Counted from the stretch's first letter, positions 16,913-26,249 are shown. The stretch: DNA of 64,000 nucleotides from Algoriphagus litoralis (GCF_003259255.1 NZ_QGOL01000002.1:62001-126000); one strand, 5' to 3'. Numbers and translations are program-made. The notes: generated from the letters alone by a model not told the origin.

Positions 16913-17001
16913 CTTGATACTTATGGCTAAATTCCAGAAACACAAATCTTGCTTCTCGCTTCTTGTCTCTGTCTTGATACATGCGTCTTGATACTTGATA
17001 C
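16913..17001 (+). repeat. CTTGATAC octamer repeats downstream of polA
   Basis: Four copies of CTTGATAC at 16913-16920, 16973-16980, 16987-16994 and 16994-17001, the last two sharing a base. A further copy is at 62433-62440 and similar CTTG-rich text is at 27972-28030. All are intergenic. No function can be assigned. Confidence 0.45.
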
Positions 17002-17007
17002 AATAAA

Positions 17008-19842
17008 TCAATGTGCTTGAAGCCAATCTGTGCCTAAACCTACTTCTACTTCGATCGGTACGGCAAGTTTGATGGCATTGGACATGAGTCCCGGAATATT
17101 CTTTTTGAGCAAATCCACTTCATCTTTGTGTGCATCAAAAACCAATTCATCGTGCACTTGCAGGATCATTTTGGACTTTAGGTTTTCCTTTTTCATCCAT
17201 TCGTAGACATGGATCATGGCTACTTTGATGAGATCCGCTGCTGAGCCCTGAAGCGGCGCGTTGATGGCATTTCGCTCAGCAAATCCCCGCATCGTCATGT
17301 TTCGACTGTTGATATCACGGAGATAGCGGCGGCGCCCAAGAATAGTTTCAACGTATTCATCTTTTCGTGCCTTCTCGATTGCGCCATCCATGTATTGTTT
17401 TACTGCTGGGAACTCCTGAAAATACGCGTCAATGATCTCCTTCGCCTCACCTCTGGGTATTGACAATCGCTGGGCCAAGCCAAACGCCGAAATGCCGTAT
17501 ATAATCCCAAAATTGGCTGTTTTGGCCTTTCTCCTCATATCCGAAGTCACTTCTTCCAAAGGAACTTTGAAGATCTTGGCCGCTGTGGTGGAGTGAATAT
17601 CGCGACCGTTTTTGAACGCTTCCAGCATTGATTCGTCCTGCGAAAAAGCAGCCATCAGGCGAAGTTCAATCTGGGAATAATCGGCTGAAAGCAGCACATG
17701 ATTCTCATCCCTAGGGACGAAAGCCTTTCGGATTTCACGGCCTCTAGCTGTTCGGATAGGGATATTTTGGAGGTTTGGATTGATGGAGGAAAGTCGACCT
17801 GTCGCAGCGACAAATTGATTGTAAGTGGTGTGAATTCTTCCTGTTTTTGGATTGATCATCGTCGGCAGAGCATCCACGTAGGTAGACTTCAATTTTACCA
17901 TTTGTCGGTAGTCCAAGATCGCCTCTGCGATAGGGTGCTCGTTTGCCAATTTGCTGAGAATCTCTTCACCCGTGGCATATTGTCCTGTTTTGGTCTTTTT
18001 TGCTTTTGGATCCAGCTTCAATTTCTCAAAAAGAACATCACCCAATTGCTTTGGCGAAGCCAGATTAAACCGGACTCCTGCGAGCTCATAGACTTTCTTT
18101 TCGATCTCTTGACTTTCTGTTTCCAGTAGTGTAGATAGCTCAGCCAAGCTTTCCGTATCGATTCTGACTCCTTCAAACTCCATTGCGGTCAGGACTCGGA
18201 TCAACGGATTTTCAACCTGATCAAAGAGCTCTACCAGACCATTTGTTTTCAAAATGGGGTCAAATTTTTCCTTGAGCCGAAGGGTAATATCTGCATCTTC
18301 GGAAGCATAAGCTGTGACTTCATCCTCGTCCACATCCCGCATATTTCCTTGATTTTTGCCTTTTTTCCCGATCAATTCTGTGATTGAGACCGGCATGTAA
18401 TTCAAGTACTGTTGCGCAAGCCAGTCCATGCTATGCTTCCCCTCAGGCTCGATCAAGTAGTGTGCGAGCATGGTATCGTAAAGTACGCCTTTCACCTCGA
18501 TGCCGTAATTTTTCAGCACGAGCATGTCGTATTTTATATTTTGTCCGATTTTGGTAATTGCCTCATTTTCAAAAACAGGTCTGAGAAGCTCTAAGATCTC
18601 TTGCGTATCATCTTGATTATCAGATACGGGGATGTAGTACGCCTCACCCGGAATGTAAGAAAAAGACAGCCCGACGAGTTCCGCTTGCATCGCATCGAGT
18701 GCGGTAGTTTCTGTATCGAAGCAGAGTTCCTTTTGTAATAAGAGGAATTCCACCAGTTCTGAGACTTCTGATTTGCCTTTGACCTTGTGGTAATGGTGCA
18801 CGTTGGACCAAATCGTATCCAACACAGGTGGCGGGCCGACTTCTAGTTGCTCATCAGCGGAGGAATCCTCAGCTGGGTCTTCAACGGCAGCGACAGGAGC
18901 AGCAGCCCCAAACAAATCCATCTGCGCAGGAGCAATGAGGGTGGCTTTTTTGGCAGTAGGCTCTTTGAAGATCCGTGCAGCTAGTGTCCTGAACTCGAGT
19001 TCAGTAAAAATCGCCCGTAGCTTCTCCTCATCGATTCCGTCATATTTGAGATCTTCGTCCACAAAATCTATCGGGACGTCGATTTTGATGGTTGCGAGTT
19101 CTTTGGAAAGGATGCCCTGCTGCCCAAAATTCTCTACATTTTCACGCTGTTTACCTTTGAGTTTATCGACATTGGCGATCAGGCCTTCTACAGTGCCAAA
19201 GTCTTTGAGAAGTTTGACCGCAGTCTTTTGACCTATGCCCGGGATTCCCGGAATATTATCTACCGCGTCGCCCATGAGGCCTAGCATATCCCTTACTTTG
19301 TCCACGTGATCGATATCCCATTTTTCGCACACTTGTTTGGGGCCCATCACATCTACTCCGTTTCCCATAAATGCCGGTTTGTAAAGAAAAATATGGTCCT
19401 CCACGATCTGGCCATAGTCTTTGTCTGGAGTCATCATGTACACGGTGAAGTCTTCTCGCTTGGCTTTTTTGGCCAACGTTCCAATAATATCATCCGCTTC
19501 GAATCCATCCATTTCCAAAATCGGAATGCGAAAAGCTTTCACAATTTCTTTGACCCATGGGATAGAAACTGTGATATCTTCAGGCTGTTCTAGGCGGTTG
19601 GCTTTATAGGCTTCGTATTGTACGTGACGAAAAGTGGGGGCTTTAGTGTCGAAGGCTACCCCAATGTGGGTAGGTTTTTCCTTATCCAATACTTCCACCA
19701 ATGTATTGGTAAATCCCAGCATAACGCCTGTATTCAATCCTTTGGAATTGATTCGGGGATTTTTGCTGAACGCAAAATGCGCCCTGTAGATCAGAGCCAT
19801 GGCGTCTAATAAAAATAGCTTATGGGCTTGCATTTGGGACAT
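17008..19842 (-). CDS. polA: DNA polymerase I with 5'-3' and 3'-5' exonuclease domains
   Basis: 944 aa. Residues 1-290 form the 5'-3' (FEN-type) nuclease (FLLDAMALIYRAHFAF, FEADDIIGTLAKKA, IPGIPGIGQKTAVKLL). The 3'-5' proofreading domain appears catalytically intact: Exo I FDTETT, Exo II NIKYDML, Exo III YASEDAD. The polymerase domain has motif A LLSADYSQIELRLMA, the O-helix RRKAKTANFGIIYG and motif C VHDELVFD. It fills gaps in replication and repair. Start ATG at 19840-19842; an internal Met4 (MQAHKLF) is an alternative. An acidic linker with Ala/Pro (about residues 300-345) joins the nuclease to the rest. Confidence 0.97.
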   Translation of the reverse strand: MSQMQAHKLFLLDAMALIYRAHFAFSKNPRINSKGLNTGVMLGFTNTLVEVLDKEKPTHIGVAFDTKAPTFRHVQYEAYKANRLEQPEDITVSIPWVKEIVKAFRIPILEMDGFEADDIIGTLAKKAKREDFTVYMMTPDKDYGQIVEDHIFLYKPAFMGNGVDVMGPKQVCEKWDIDHVDKVRDMLGLMGDAVDNIPGIPGIGQKTAVKLLKDFGTVEGLIANVDKLKGKQRENVENFGQQGILSKELATIKIDVPIDFVDEDLKYDGIDEEKLRAIFTELEFRTLAARIFKEPTAKKATLIAPAQMDLFGAAAPVAAVEDPAEDSSADEQLEVGPPPVLDTIWSNVHHYHKVKGKSEVSELVEFLLLQKELCFDTETTALDAMQAELVGLSFSYIPGEAYYIPVSDNQDDTQEILELLRPVFENEAITKIGQNIKYDMLVLKNYGIEVKGVLYDTMLAHYLIEPEGKHSMDWLAQQYLNYMPVSITELIGKKGKNQGNMRDVDEDEVTAYASEDADITLRLKEKFDPILKTNGLVELFDQVENPLIRVLTAMEFEGVRIDTESLAELSTLLETESQEIEKKVYELAGVRFNLASPKQLGDVLFEKLKLDPKAKKTKTGQYATGEEILSKLANEHPIAEAILDYRQMVKLKSTYVDALPTMINPKTGRIHTTYNQFVAATGRLSSINPNLQNIPIRTARGREIRKAFVPRDENHVLLSADYSQIELRLMAAFSQDESMLEAFKNGRDIHSTTAAKIFKVPLEEVTSDMRRKAKTANFGIIYGISAFGLAQRLSIPRGEAKEIIDAYFQEFPAVKQYMDGAIEKARKDEYVETILGRRRYLRDINSRNMTMRGFAERNAINAPLQGSAADLIKVAMIHVYEWMKKENLKSKMILQVHDELVFDAHKDEVDLLKKNIPGLMSNAIKLAVPIEVEVGLGTDWLQAH

Positions 19843-19959
19843 TTCTAGAGAACTGGTTTTTTGAAAATTTTAAACAAATCAAGGCTTCTAAGTTACCAAT
19901 TTTCAGGTAGGGAAGTCTACGGATTTGAAGTAAAGTCAGGAGTTGACAGACTTTGGAGC

Positions 19960-19967
19960 TATTTTTG
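19960..19967 (+). promoter_or_regulatory. -7 box upstream of the 20006 gene
   Basis: TATTTTTG fits the Bacteroidota -7 consensus TAnnTTTG, 38 nt before the ATG at 20006. A TTG lies at 19943-19945, but the spacing of 14 nt is short, so the -33 element is uncertain. Confidence 0.35.
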
Positions 19968-20005
19968 AGCGCGTTAATTCGTGTAAATTTTAACTAAACG
20001 TAAAT

Positions 20006-20305
20006 ATGAAAAAGGTACTTACCATTCTTGCAATTTTTCTGAGTGTGCAATTTGTAGAAGCAACGCCAAAAAACGACCCGAAAAAAGAGCTCACTGAAGC
20101 CCAACAACTACGCCTCGCCGAGATGGAACAAAGGCTTGAAGAGATTAAAGCGATGGATTTCAAATCGATGAGCAAAGACGAAGTCAAATCCGTCCGTCTC
20201 GAGCTAAAGGAGATGAAAAAAGAAGCCAAACAAGCCGGAAATGGTGTTTACCTATCTGTTGGTGCGATTATCATCATTCTTTTGCTCTTGATTTTGATTC
20301 TATAA
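20006..20305 (+). CDS. Small exported protein with charged helix and C-terminal membrane helix
   Basis: 99 aa. A signal-peptide-like N-terminus (MKKVLTILAIFLSVQFVEA) is followed by a highly charged predicted helix or coiled coil (residues 25-78, rich in Glu/Lys) and a very hydrophobic C-terminal helix (VGAIIIILLLLILIL). Proteins of this build are common in Cytophagales with no known function. It has its own promoter candidate and a strong terminator (20313-20348), so it is probably monocistronic and expressed. Confidence 0.72.
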   Translation: MKKVLTILAIFLSVQFVEATPKNDPKKELTEAQQLRLAEMEQRLEEIKAMDFKSMSKDEVKSVRLELKEMKKEAKQAGNGVYLSVGAIIIILLLLILIL

Positions 20306-20312
20306 TAAGTAT

Positions 20313-20348
20313 AAAAAAAGCCTTCTCAACGAAGGCTTTTGTTTTTTT
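20313..20348. terminator. Bidirectional rho-independent terminator
   Basis: 10-bp stem AAAAGCCTTC/GAAGGCTTTT (20316-20325 with 20331-20340), 5-nt loop, followed by a T-run on the plus strand and preceded by a run of seven A. It lies between the 20006 gene and the converging 20374 gene and can serve both. Confidence 0.85.
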
Positions 20349-20373
20349 AAAAATAACCTCTAGCTGCTAGGGG

Positions 20374-20826
20374 TTAATTTTTTTCATCAGCTCGTTCAGT
20401 TTCATTGAGGTAATTTTTCACTTGAAGACTTCGGAGAAAAATCAGAATTAATGGAATCAGCCAAATCAGCTCATTAAAAATGAGGTGAAAAATACTCCGC
20501 TTGTTCCATCCCAAATCCGGTGCAAATCCCAAGGTAAACCAAATGGCAGAGATAATTTTGCCAGTAATGCCCGCCAAAATCAACCACACCCAGCTCACCG
20601 GATAAAAAGCAGAAACAAAAATCACCAATCCAACAACAATCCCAAACGTCCCAAAATAAGAAGCCGGAAGATCAGAGAGGTCAGCGCTGCCCATCGCCAA
20701 CCATTGGATCAGCTGTGTCCCAAACCACTTGTAAAATGCCGACCAAGCAATGGTATACATCCCTGCTAAAAGTAGCAATCCTCTAAAGTGCATTGGGAAG
20801 AATGGGTTTGAAGGATTTTGATCCAT
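20374..20826 (-). CDS. Small integral membrane protein, function unknown
   Basis: 150 aa from ATG 20826 (MDQNPSNPFF); the open frame extends to 20901 but would then overlap the start of the divergent amidase gene. Four hydrophobic segments are visible (LLLLAGMYTIAWSAFY, FGTFGIVVGLVIFVSAF, VWLILAGITGKIISAIWF, IFNELIWLIPLILIF). The last part, LIFNELIWLIPL, resembles small DoxX-like or alkyl-hydroperoxide-associated membrane proteins only loosely. No catalytic motif is seen. Confidence 0.65.
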   Translation of the reverse strand: MDQNPSNPFFPMHFRGLLLLAGMYTIAWSAFYKWFGTQLIQWLAMGSADLSDLPASYFGTFGIVVGLVIFVSAFYPVSWVWLILAGITGKIISAIWFTLGFAPDLGWNKRSIFHLIFNELIWLIPLILIFLRSLQVKNYLNETERADEKN

Positions 20827-20871
20827 GAGTGGTTTGAATATTTGGGTCGAATTAAACACCTTCCGGTGCTT

Positions 20872-20879
20872 TAAGTTTG
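20872..20879 (+). promoter_or_regulatory. -7 box for the amidase gene
   Basis: TAAGTTTG fits TAnnTTTG and lies 21 nt before the ATG at 20901, in the 74-bp spacer between two divergent genes. A TTTG at 20841-20844 could be the -33 element, but the spacing is longer than usual. Confidence 0.35.
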
Positions 20880-20900
20880 GTATCAATACAAAACTATCCA

Positions 20901-22577
20901 ATGGAACGAAAAAACCGCCCTCAATCCCGAGCTTTTCTTATCGTATTCGCCTCAGTATTTTTATTGGTGGGATTTACTTTAGGAAGAAAAGCCGGAGATA
21001 TCACCCCAATCTCCATCGAATCAGCGGCTGAACTCATAGGCCTTTCTTTTTCCCCTGCAGAAAAAGACAGCATGATCAGCGCCTTGACTACCCAACGGGA
21101 TAATTTTGAAATCCTGCGCAAAACAAAACTGGAAAATTCAGTTGCTCCTGCTTTGATTTTCAATCCGCTGCCACAAGGTTTTTATCCAAGTCAGGACCAA
21201 CAAAATCAGGATTGGGGATTGCCTTCTACAGTGGACCTCCCAGACAAGGAAAGCGATATCGCCTACTTGCCGGTCAACCAGCTGGCCGTATTGATCAAAA
21301 ACAAAAAAATCTCCTCAGCCCGACTCACTAAAATCTATCTTGACCGGATCAAAACCTACTCGGATACCCTTCAGTGTCTGATCACTCTACTGGAAGAATC
21401 CGCCTTAGAAAAAGCCCGGGCAATGGACCAAGAACTAGCAGTCGGCAAATACCGCGGGCCACTTCACGGCATACCCTATGGAATAAAGGATTTACTCTCA
21501 GTCAAAGGAACCAAAACTACTTGGGGAGCTAATCCATACAAGGATCAATCCTTCGATAAAACAGCCACGGTCGTGCAAAAACTGGATGATGCAGGGGGAG
21601 TTTTGGTTGGAAAGTTCACCTTGGGTGCTTTGGCAATGGGCGATATTTGGTACGGAGGAGTCACCAAAAATCCCTGGAACCTGACCCAAGGATCCAGTGG
21701 ATCCTCTGCCGGATCAGCTTCTGCGGTAAGTGCAGGCTTGGTGCCTTTTGCGATTGGCACAGAGACCCTTGGATCCATCGTCTCTCCCTCCACTCGGAAT
21801 GGTGTCACGGGTCTACGTCCTACCTACGGCCGAATCAGTAAGTACGGAGCAATGGCCCTCAGCTGGTCAATGGATAAAATAGGACCTATCTCCAGATCAG
21901 TACTGGACAATGCCATCGTGCTTGCGGTATTGAATGGTAAAGATGAAAAAGACCCATCCACCATCCCGGCTGCATTTAACTATTCGGCTAAAAAGGATGT
22001 GAAAAAGCTTAAAATAGGCTATTTCAAGGCTTACTTTGAAGGAGATCGTGCCAGTAAAAATGATCAGGAAGTACTCGAGGTGCTCAACGCTCAGGGGATC
22101 GAACTTCATCCTCTTGAACTCAAAACCAGCATGAATCCCGGACCCATTGTGAACATGCTTCTGGTGGAAGGTGCAGCAGCCTTTGACGAGCTCACCCGAC
22201 TGGATCTCGATGATCAGCTCGTCGCCCAGCGCAAAAACTCCTGGCCAAACATCTTCCGTGCAGCACGATTCATTCCTGCCGTGGAATACGTGCAAATGAG
22301 CAGACAGCGCAGCCTGTTGATCGAGGAAATGCACGAATTGATGAAGGAATATGACGTCATCGTTACTCCTTCTTTTGCTGGTCAGCAGCTTCAAATTACC
22401 AACCTGACTGGTCATCCCGCACTTTGCATGCCCAATGGCTTCACGGCCAACGGCAGTCCCACTTCGATTACACTTTTAGCCAATCTTTTTGAAGAAGAAA
22501 AGCTGATTATGCTCGGTAGGCTGATTCAGGAGAATACCGACTGGCAAGCCAAGCGTCCCCCGATGTTTGACAAATAA
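20901..22577 (+). CDS. Amidase signature family hydrolase, membrane-anchored or exported
   Basis: 558 aa. An N-terminal hydrophobic segment (AFLIVFASVFLLVGFTLG) is followed by a spacer of about 110 aa and then the amidase signature domain. The Ser-cisSer-Lys triad is visible: Lys in GIPYGIKDLLSVKG and the two serines in GSSGSSAGSASAVSAG. The chemistry is amide-bond hydrolysis. It is related to GatA, but the membrane anchor, the absence of gatB/gatC neighbours and the long N-terminal extension argue against a role in tRNA amidation. Start ATG 20901 is preferred over an upstream in-frame TTG at 20877. The substrate is unknown. Confidence 0.88.
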   Translation: MERKNRPQSRAFLIVFASVFLLVGFTLGRKAGDITPISIESAAELIGLSFSPAEKDSMISALTTQRDNFEILRKTKLENSVAPALIFNPLPQGFYPSQDQQNQDWGLPSTVDLPDKESDIAYLPVNQLAVLIKNKKISSARLTKIYLDRIKTYSDTLQCLITLLEESALEKARAMDQELAVGKYRGPLHGIPYGIKDLLSVKGTKTTWGANPYKDQSFDKTATVVQKLDDAGGVLVGKFTLGALAMGDIWYGGVTKNPWNLTQGSSGSSAGSASAVSAGLVPFAIGTETLGSIVSPSTRNGVTGLRPTYGRISKYGAMALSWSMDKIGPISRSVLDNAIVLAVLNGKDEKDPSTIPAAFNYSAKKDVKKLKIGYFKAYFEGDRASKNDQEVLEVLNAQGIELHPLELKTSMNPGPIVNMLLVEGAAAFDELTRLDLDDQLVAQRKNSWPNIFRAARFIPAVEYVQMSRQRSLLIEEMHELMKEYDVIVTPSFAGQQLQITNLTGHPALCMPNGFTANGSPTSITLLANLFEEEKLIMLGRLIQENTDWQAKRPPMFDK

Positions 22578-22603
22578 ACCTGAGGTAACTGCTGATAGAA
22601 CAC

Positions 22604-22640
22604 AAAAAAGGCCCTTGATTTTGAAATCAAAGGCCTTTTT
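22604..22640. terminator. Bidirectional rho-independent terminator
   Basis: Long stem of about 15 bp with one mismatch, AAAAAGGCCCTTGATTT against AAATCAAAGGCCTTTTT, with T-runs in both directions. It separates the amidase gene from the converging lipoprotein gene. Confidence 0.85.
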
Positions 22641-22657
22641 GCTGGTATGGATCAAGA

Positions 22658-23215
22658 TTACTTTATGACACCTGATATTTTAATGTTTGTAGGTTTCAAA
22701 AACCACACTTTTTGAGTGGTTTCTATCGAATAGTGATCCAATTTGTTGGTAGCCAAATTCAAATGAAACTCTCCAATAGTGGAGGAAAAAAAGAAAAGAT
22801 TTTCCTCTCTGGAATGAAAAGTAATGGATGAGGGATAATCTTTAGCATACCTGACTTTTATTTCTTTCACCTTGCCTTTAGCCTCCGGCAATAGCTCATG
22901 GATCAAATATTCGTATTTGGTATCCGTGGAATACGCCTGAGCAAGTGAAGGTGAATTGATATCTGCATCATAGAAAGCTGCAAACTCTTCTTTCCAATTT
23001 TCCTCTGAATACACGAGCTCCACCGTTTTTTCTTCACCGTTGACTCGGGAGGTTTTGATGACGGTCGCTCCGGCAATTTTGGGAATTTCGACATCAAAAA
23101 ATCCACTCAGATTGAAATAAGGGAGCTTTTCCAGCTTTTTTCTTTCTCCCTCTGGTGCACAAGACCAGGCCAACCAAACTAGAACACTTAGAATCAGGTA
23201 ATTCTTAAATCTCAT
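22658..23215 (-). CDS. Lipoprotein of unknown function
   Basis: 185 aa. Type II signal peptide with lipobox LAWSCAPEG. The mature protein is predicted to be mostly beta-strand (VIKTSRVNGEEKTVELVY, SSITFHSREENLFFFSSTIG, WFLKPTNIKISGVIK). No known domain is recognised. Its ATG shares one base with the gpmI stop (TAATG), so it is translationally coupled to gpmI. This looks like a stable pairing, though no functional link to glycolysis is evident. Confidence 0.75.
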   Translation of the reverse strand: MRFKNYLILSVLVWLAWSCAPEGERKKLEKLPYFNLSGFFDVEIPKIAGATVIKTSRVNGEEKTVELVYSEENWKEEFAAFYDADINSPSLAQAYSTDTKYEYLIHELLPEAKGKVKEIKVRYAKDYPSSITFHSREENLFFFSSTIGEFHLNLATNKLDHYSIETTQKVWFLKPTNIKISGVIK

Positions 23216-24738
23216 TACTTCAAGAGTATATTTCCAGTCATTTCTGCAGGAATTTCTATTCCCATCAGCTTCAATATAGTCGGTGCCAAATCTCCCAGTT
23301 TTCCATCCGATACGTGGATCTGTTCAGCCCCATCGACTAGAATAAAAGGAACAAGGTTAGTCGTATGTGCGGTATTTGGCGTACCGTCTTCATTGATCAT
23401 CATGTCGGAGTTGCCATGGTCAGCGATGACAATGATCGTATATCCATTTTCCAATGCAGTAGAAACAACGCGCTCAGCACAGGTATCGACGGCTTCACAA
23501 GCCTTTACAGCGGCATCAAAATCTCCTGTATGTCCGACCATATCGGCATTTGCAAAATTAAGACAGATGAAATCTGCGCTCTTCTTTTTCAGCTCCGAAC
23601 TGATTTTGGAAGCAATCTCAAAAGCACTCATTTCGGGCTTGAGATCATAGGTAGCTACCTTAGGTGAAGGACAGAGGATTCTGCTTTCCCCCGTGAATTC
23701 TGTTTCTCTTCCTCCGGAAAAAAAGAAGGTCACGTGTGGATATTTCTCGGTTTCGGCGATTCGGATCTGCTTTTTCCCTGCTCGCTCCAAAACCTCTCCG
23801 ATTGTATTATTCAGGTTATCCTTTTCAAAGAGGACCTGAACTCCGGAAAAGGTAGTGTCATACTGCGTAAATGTGATGTAGTCCAGATTCAACTTTTTCA
23901 TGTTGAAATCCTCAAAATCCCGCTGGGTCAGTACTTGGGTGATTTCTCTTCCCCGATCAGTTCGGAAATTGAAGCAGATCACCAGATCACCTTCTGCTAT
24001 GGTTGCAAGAGGCTTGTTATTGGAGCCAACATGAATAATTGGTCGGATAAACTCATCGGTGACATTGTTGTCATAGGATTTTTTGATCGCAGCCAGGATA
24101 TCTTTTGATTTTTCTCCTTCGCCATTGACCATCGCATCATAGGCAAGCTTGACCCTTTCCCAGCGATTGTCCCGATCCATGGCATAGTATCTCCCTACCA
24201 CAGAAGCTATTTGGCCTACTGAGCCGGTCAGGAATTCCTGTAGATCGGCGAGATATTTTATTCCACCTTTTGGATCTGTATCTCTACCGTCTGTGAAGGC
24301 ATGGATATAGACTTGGTCCATTCCATGAAATTTGGCAGCATTACAGAGTCCTTTTAAATGATCGATATGCGCATGGACACCACCATCAGAGACCAAGCCC
24401 ATGAAATGGGCTTTTTTGCCTGCGGCTTTGGTTTTAGCAAAAGCGGCTGATAAAACCGGATGAGCATTGAGTTCCCCATTGATTACAGCCAGATTGATTT
24501 TTACCAAATCCTGATATACGACCCGTCCGGCACCGATATTCATGTGCCCGACTTCAGAGTTCCCCATTTGCCCCTCTGGCAAGCCAACTGCAAGTCCGGA
24601 TGCCTCCAGCTTGGCATGGGGATATTTCGTATAAAGACTGTCTACAAAAGGTGTCTTCGCCTTGTCAATTGCAGAAACTGCAGGATTGGTGGCAATGCCC
24701 CAACCATCCAAAATCATCAATAAAACTTTCTTGTCCAT
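23215..24738 (-). CDS. gpmI: 2,3-bisphosphoglycerate-independent phosphoglycerate mutase
   Basis: 507 aa, typical length. Interconverts 3- and 2-phosphoglycerate in glycolysis and gluconeogenesis using two Mn2+ ions. The alkaline-phosphatase-like fold is recognised by LLMILDGWG (metal Asp11), GQMGNSEVGHMNIGAG (phosphoserine Ser61), VHAHIDHLKGL, HAFTDGRDTDPKGG, FNFRTDRGREITQ and VIADHGNSDMM. A -7 box lies exactly 4 nt before the ATG, suggesting a leaderless transcript. The downstream lipoprotein gene overlaps by one base. Confidence 0.97.
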   Translation of the reverse strand: MDKKVLLMILDGWGIATNPAVSAIDKAKTPFVDSLYTKYPHAKLEASGLAVGLPEGQMGNSEVGHMNIGAGRVVYQDLVKINLAVINGELNAHPVLSAAFAKTKAAGKKAHFMGLVSDGGVHAHIDHLKGLCNAAKFHGMDQVYIHAFTDGRDTDPKGGIKYLADLQEFLTGSVGQIASVVGRYYAMDRDNRWERVKLAYDAMVNGEGEKSKDILAAIKKSYDNNVTDEFIRPIIHVGSNNKPLATIAEGDLVICFNFRTDRGREITQVLTQRDFEDFNMKKLNLDYITFTQYDTTFSGVQVLFEKDNLNNTIGEVLERAGKKQIRIAETEKYPHVTFFFSGGRETEFTGESRILCPSPKVATYDLKPEMSAFEIASKISSELKKKSADFICLNFANADMVGHTGDFDAAVKACEAVDTCAERVVSTALENGYTIIVIADHGNSDMMINEDGTPNTAHTTNLVPFILVDGAEQIHVSDGKLGDLAPTILKLMGIEIPAEMTGNILLK

Positions 24739-24742
24739 GGGG

Positions 24743-24750
24743 CAAATATA
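24743..24750 (-). promoter_or_regulatory. -7 box of gpmI, predicted leaderless start
   Basis: On the minus strand the sequence is TATATTTG-CCCC-ATG. TATATTTG fits TAnnTTTG, and the usual 4-5 nt distance from this box to the transcription start would put +1 at or next to the A of the start codon. No well-spaced -33 TTG was found. Confidence 0.45.
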
Positions 24751-24874
24751 TTACTTTTCAGTCCAAACTTCCTGAGGTAATCATTTATGACATGACTTGT
24801 CTTGCAGGATTTGGTATTCTAAAAATTGAAGTTCTCCCTTCTTTTTTTGGCTTGGAATTTGCCAAACGAGGGTA

Positions 24875-25270
24875 ATGCCAGTCCTTAGTCTTATCCTTTC
24901 TTTATTTTTATGGATTTATTCTCCTGTAATTGAGCTGAATCCTTCAGAGTCCATCGATCCGATTGTTTCGGCCATTGGAAGTGGTTCCAGTAGTGACTTA
25001 GCCCGTTATTTTGATTCGAGTATCTCCATGAATGTCAACGGCCAGCAAGGTGAATATTCCAAAAATCAAGCAGAGCTTGTCATCCGGGATTTTTTCAAAA
25101 AAAATCCATCTCAGGGATTTTCGCTGATCTTTCAAAATGAAAACCCAGGAAGCCTAAGCACTTACATCGGCGAGTATGCGAGCAATCAAGGCAGATTCAA
25201 GGTATTTATCAAAGTATCCCAGAATTCATCAGGATTTCGAATTTACAGTCTAGACTTTGTAAAAAGCTAA
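24875..25270 (+). CDS. DUF4783-like exported protein
   Basis: 131 aa. A hydrophobic N-terminus (MPVLSLILSLFLWIYS) acts as signal peptide. The mature part (IDPIVSAIGSGSSSDLARYF, QAELVIRDFFKKNPSQGF, RIYSLDFVKS) has the NTF2-like alpha+beta layout of the DUF4783 family, which is common in Bacteroidota. Function unknown. It lies 42 nt before nadC on the same strand, but nadC has its own promoter box. Confidence 0.78.
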   Translation: MPVLSLILSLFLWIYSPVIELNPSESIDPIVSAIGSGSSSDLARYFDSSISMNVNGQQGEYSKNQAELVIRDFFKKNPSQGFSLIFQNENPGSLSTYIGEYASNQGRFKVFIKVSQNSSGFRIYSLDFVKS

Positions 25271-25300
25271 TTTCAATCGTCTCAAGCCGCTCTTTTTGGC

Positions 25301-25308
25301 TATTTTTG
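25301..25308 (+). promoter_or_regulatory. -7 box of nadC, predicted leaderless start
   Basis: The sequence is TATTTTTG-AGGC-ATG, again with exactly four bases between a TAnnTTTG box and the start codon, as at gpmI and the RsmF-like gene. No clear -33 element. Confidence 0.45.
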
Positions 25309-25312
25309 AGGC

Positions 25313-26170
25313 ATGAAGCCTGCCTACCTGACGCCTGAATCTCTCAATCACTTTATTCAATCCGCACTAGTAGAAGATATTGGGCCTGGAGATTACTCTT
25401 CGTTAGCTTCCATTCCTTCAGGGAAAATGGGAAAAGCGAAACTTCTCATCAAAGACTCAGGCATTCTAGCCGGGGTAGAGCTCGCCGGAGAAATATTCAA
25501 AGCTGTTGACGCTGGACTACACGTGGAATTTTTCAAAAAAGATGGTGACGAGGTACAAGCAGGAGACATTGGCTTGATCGTCTCAGGACCATCGGCCTCC
25601 ATTTTATCCGCAGAGCGTCTGGTACTCAATTGCATGCAGCGGATGAGTGCCATTGCTACCAAAACCCATCGTCTAAATCAGCTGATTTCCCATACCAAAG
25701 CCAAGCTGATGGACACCCGAAAAACGACACCCAATTTCCGCCTGATGGAAAAGTGGGCCGTCCTCATCGGTGGCGGGGTAAATCATCGGTTTGCACTCTA
25801 TGATATGGTGATGCTCAAAGACAACCATGTCGACTTTGCAGGGGGAATTCGGTCGGCCATTGAGCGAACCAGAACTTACCTATCCGATCATCAACTCAGT
25901 CTAAAAATCGAAATTGAAACTAGAAGTCTCGACGAAGTATCGCAAGTCCTGGAAGTAGGCGGGGTCGATTACATCATGCTTGACAATATGGACTATGCCA
26001 CCATGCGCGAAGCTGTGCGAATGATTGACGGGAAATTTTCAACTGAAGCTTCTGGTGGAATTACCGAAGAAAAACTCTCCCAAGTCGCAGAATGTGGGGT
26101 TGACTACATCTCAATGGGGGCACTGACACATTCTGTAAGTAGTCTGGATATCAGTCTGAAAGCTTTTTAA
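25313..26170 (+). CDS. nadC: Nicotinate-nucleotide pyrophosphorylase (carboxylating), quinolinate phosphoribosyltransferase
   Basis: 285 aa. It converts quinolinate and PRPP to nicotinate mononucleotide in de novo NAD synthesis. Family motifs are EDIGPGDYSS at the N-terminus, RKTTPNFRLMEKWAV, GGVNHRFALYDMVMLKDNH, KIEIETRSLDEV and the C-terminal barrel end ASGGITEEKLSQVAECGVDY. nadA and nadB are not in the window. It is probably transcribed from its own promoter. Confidence 0.96.
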   Translation: MKPAYLTPESLNHFIQSALVEDIGPGDYSSLASIPSGKMGKAKLLIKDSGILAGVELAGEIFKAVDAGLHVEFFKKDGDEVQAGDIGLIVSGPSASILSAERLVLNCMQRMSAIATKTHRLNQLISHTKAKLMDTRKTTPNFRLMEKWAVLIGGGVNHRFALYDMVMLKDNHVDFAGGIRSAIERTRTYLSDHQLSLKIEIETRSLDEVSQVLEVGGVDYIMLDNMDYATMREAVRMIDGKFSTEASGGITEEKLSQVAECGVDYISMGALTHSVSSLDISLKAF

Positions 26171-26249
26171 ATTCAAAAAAATCAGGCCAAAATGGCCCTT
26201 TGGCGCTGTTTCTGTTCGTATATGAGTAATAAACTAAATCCACTCTTAT

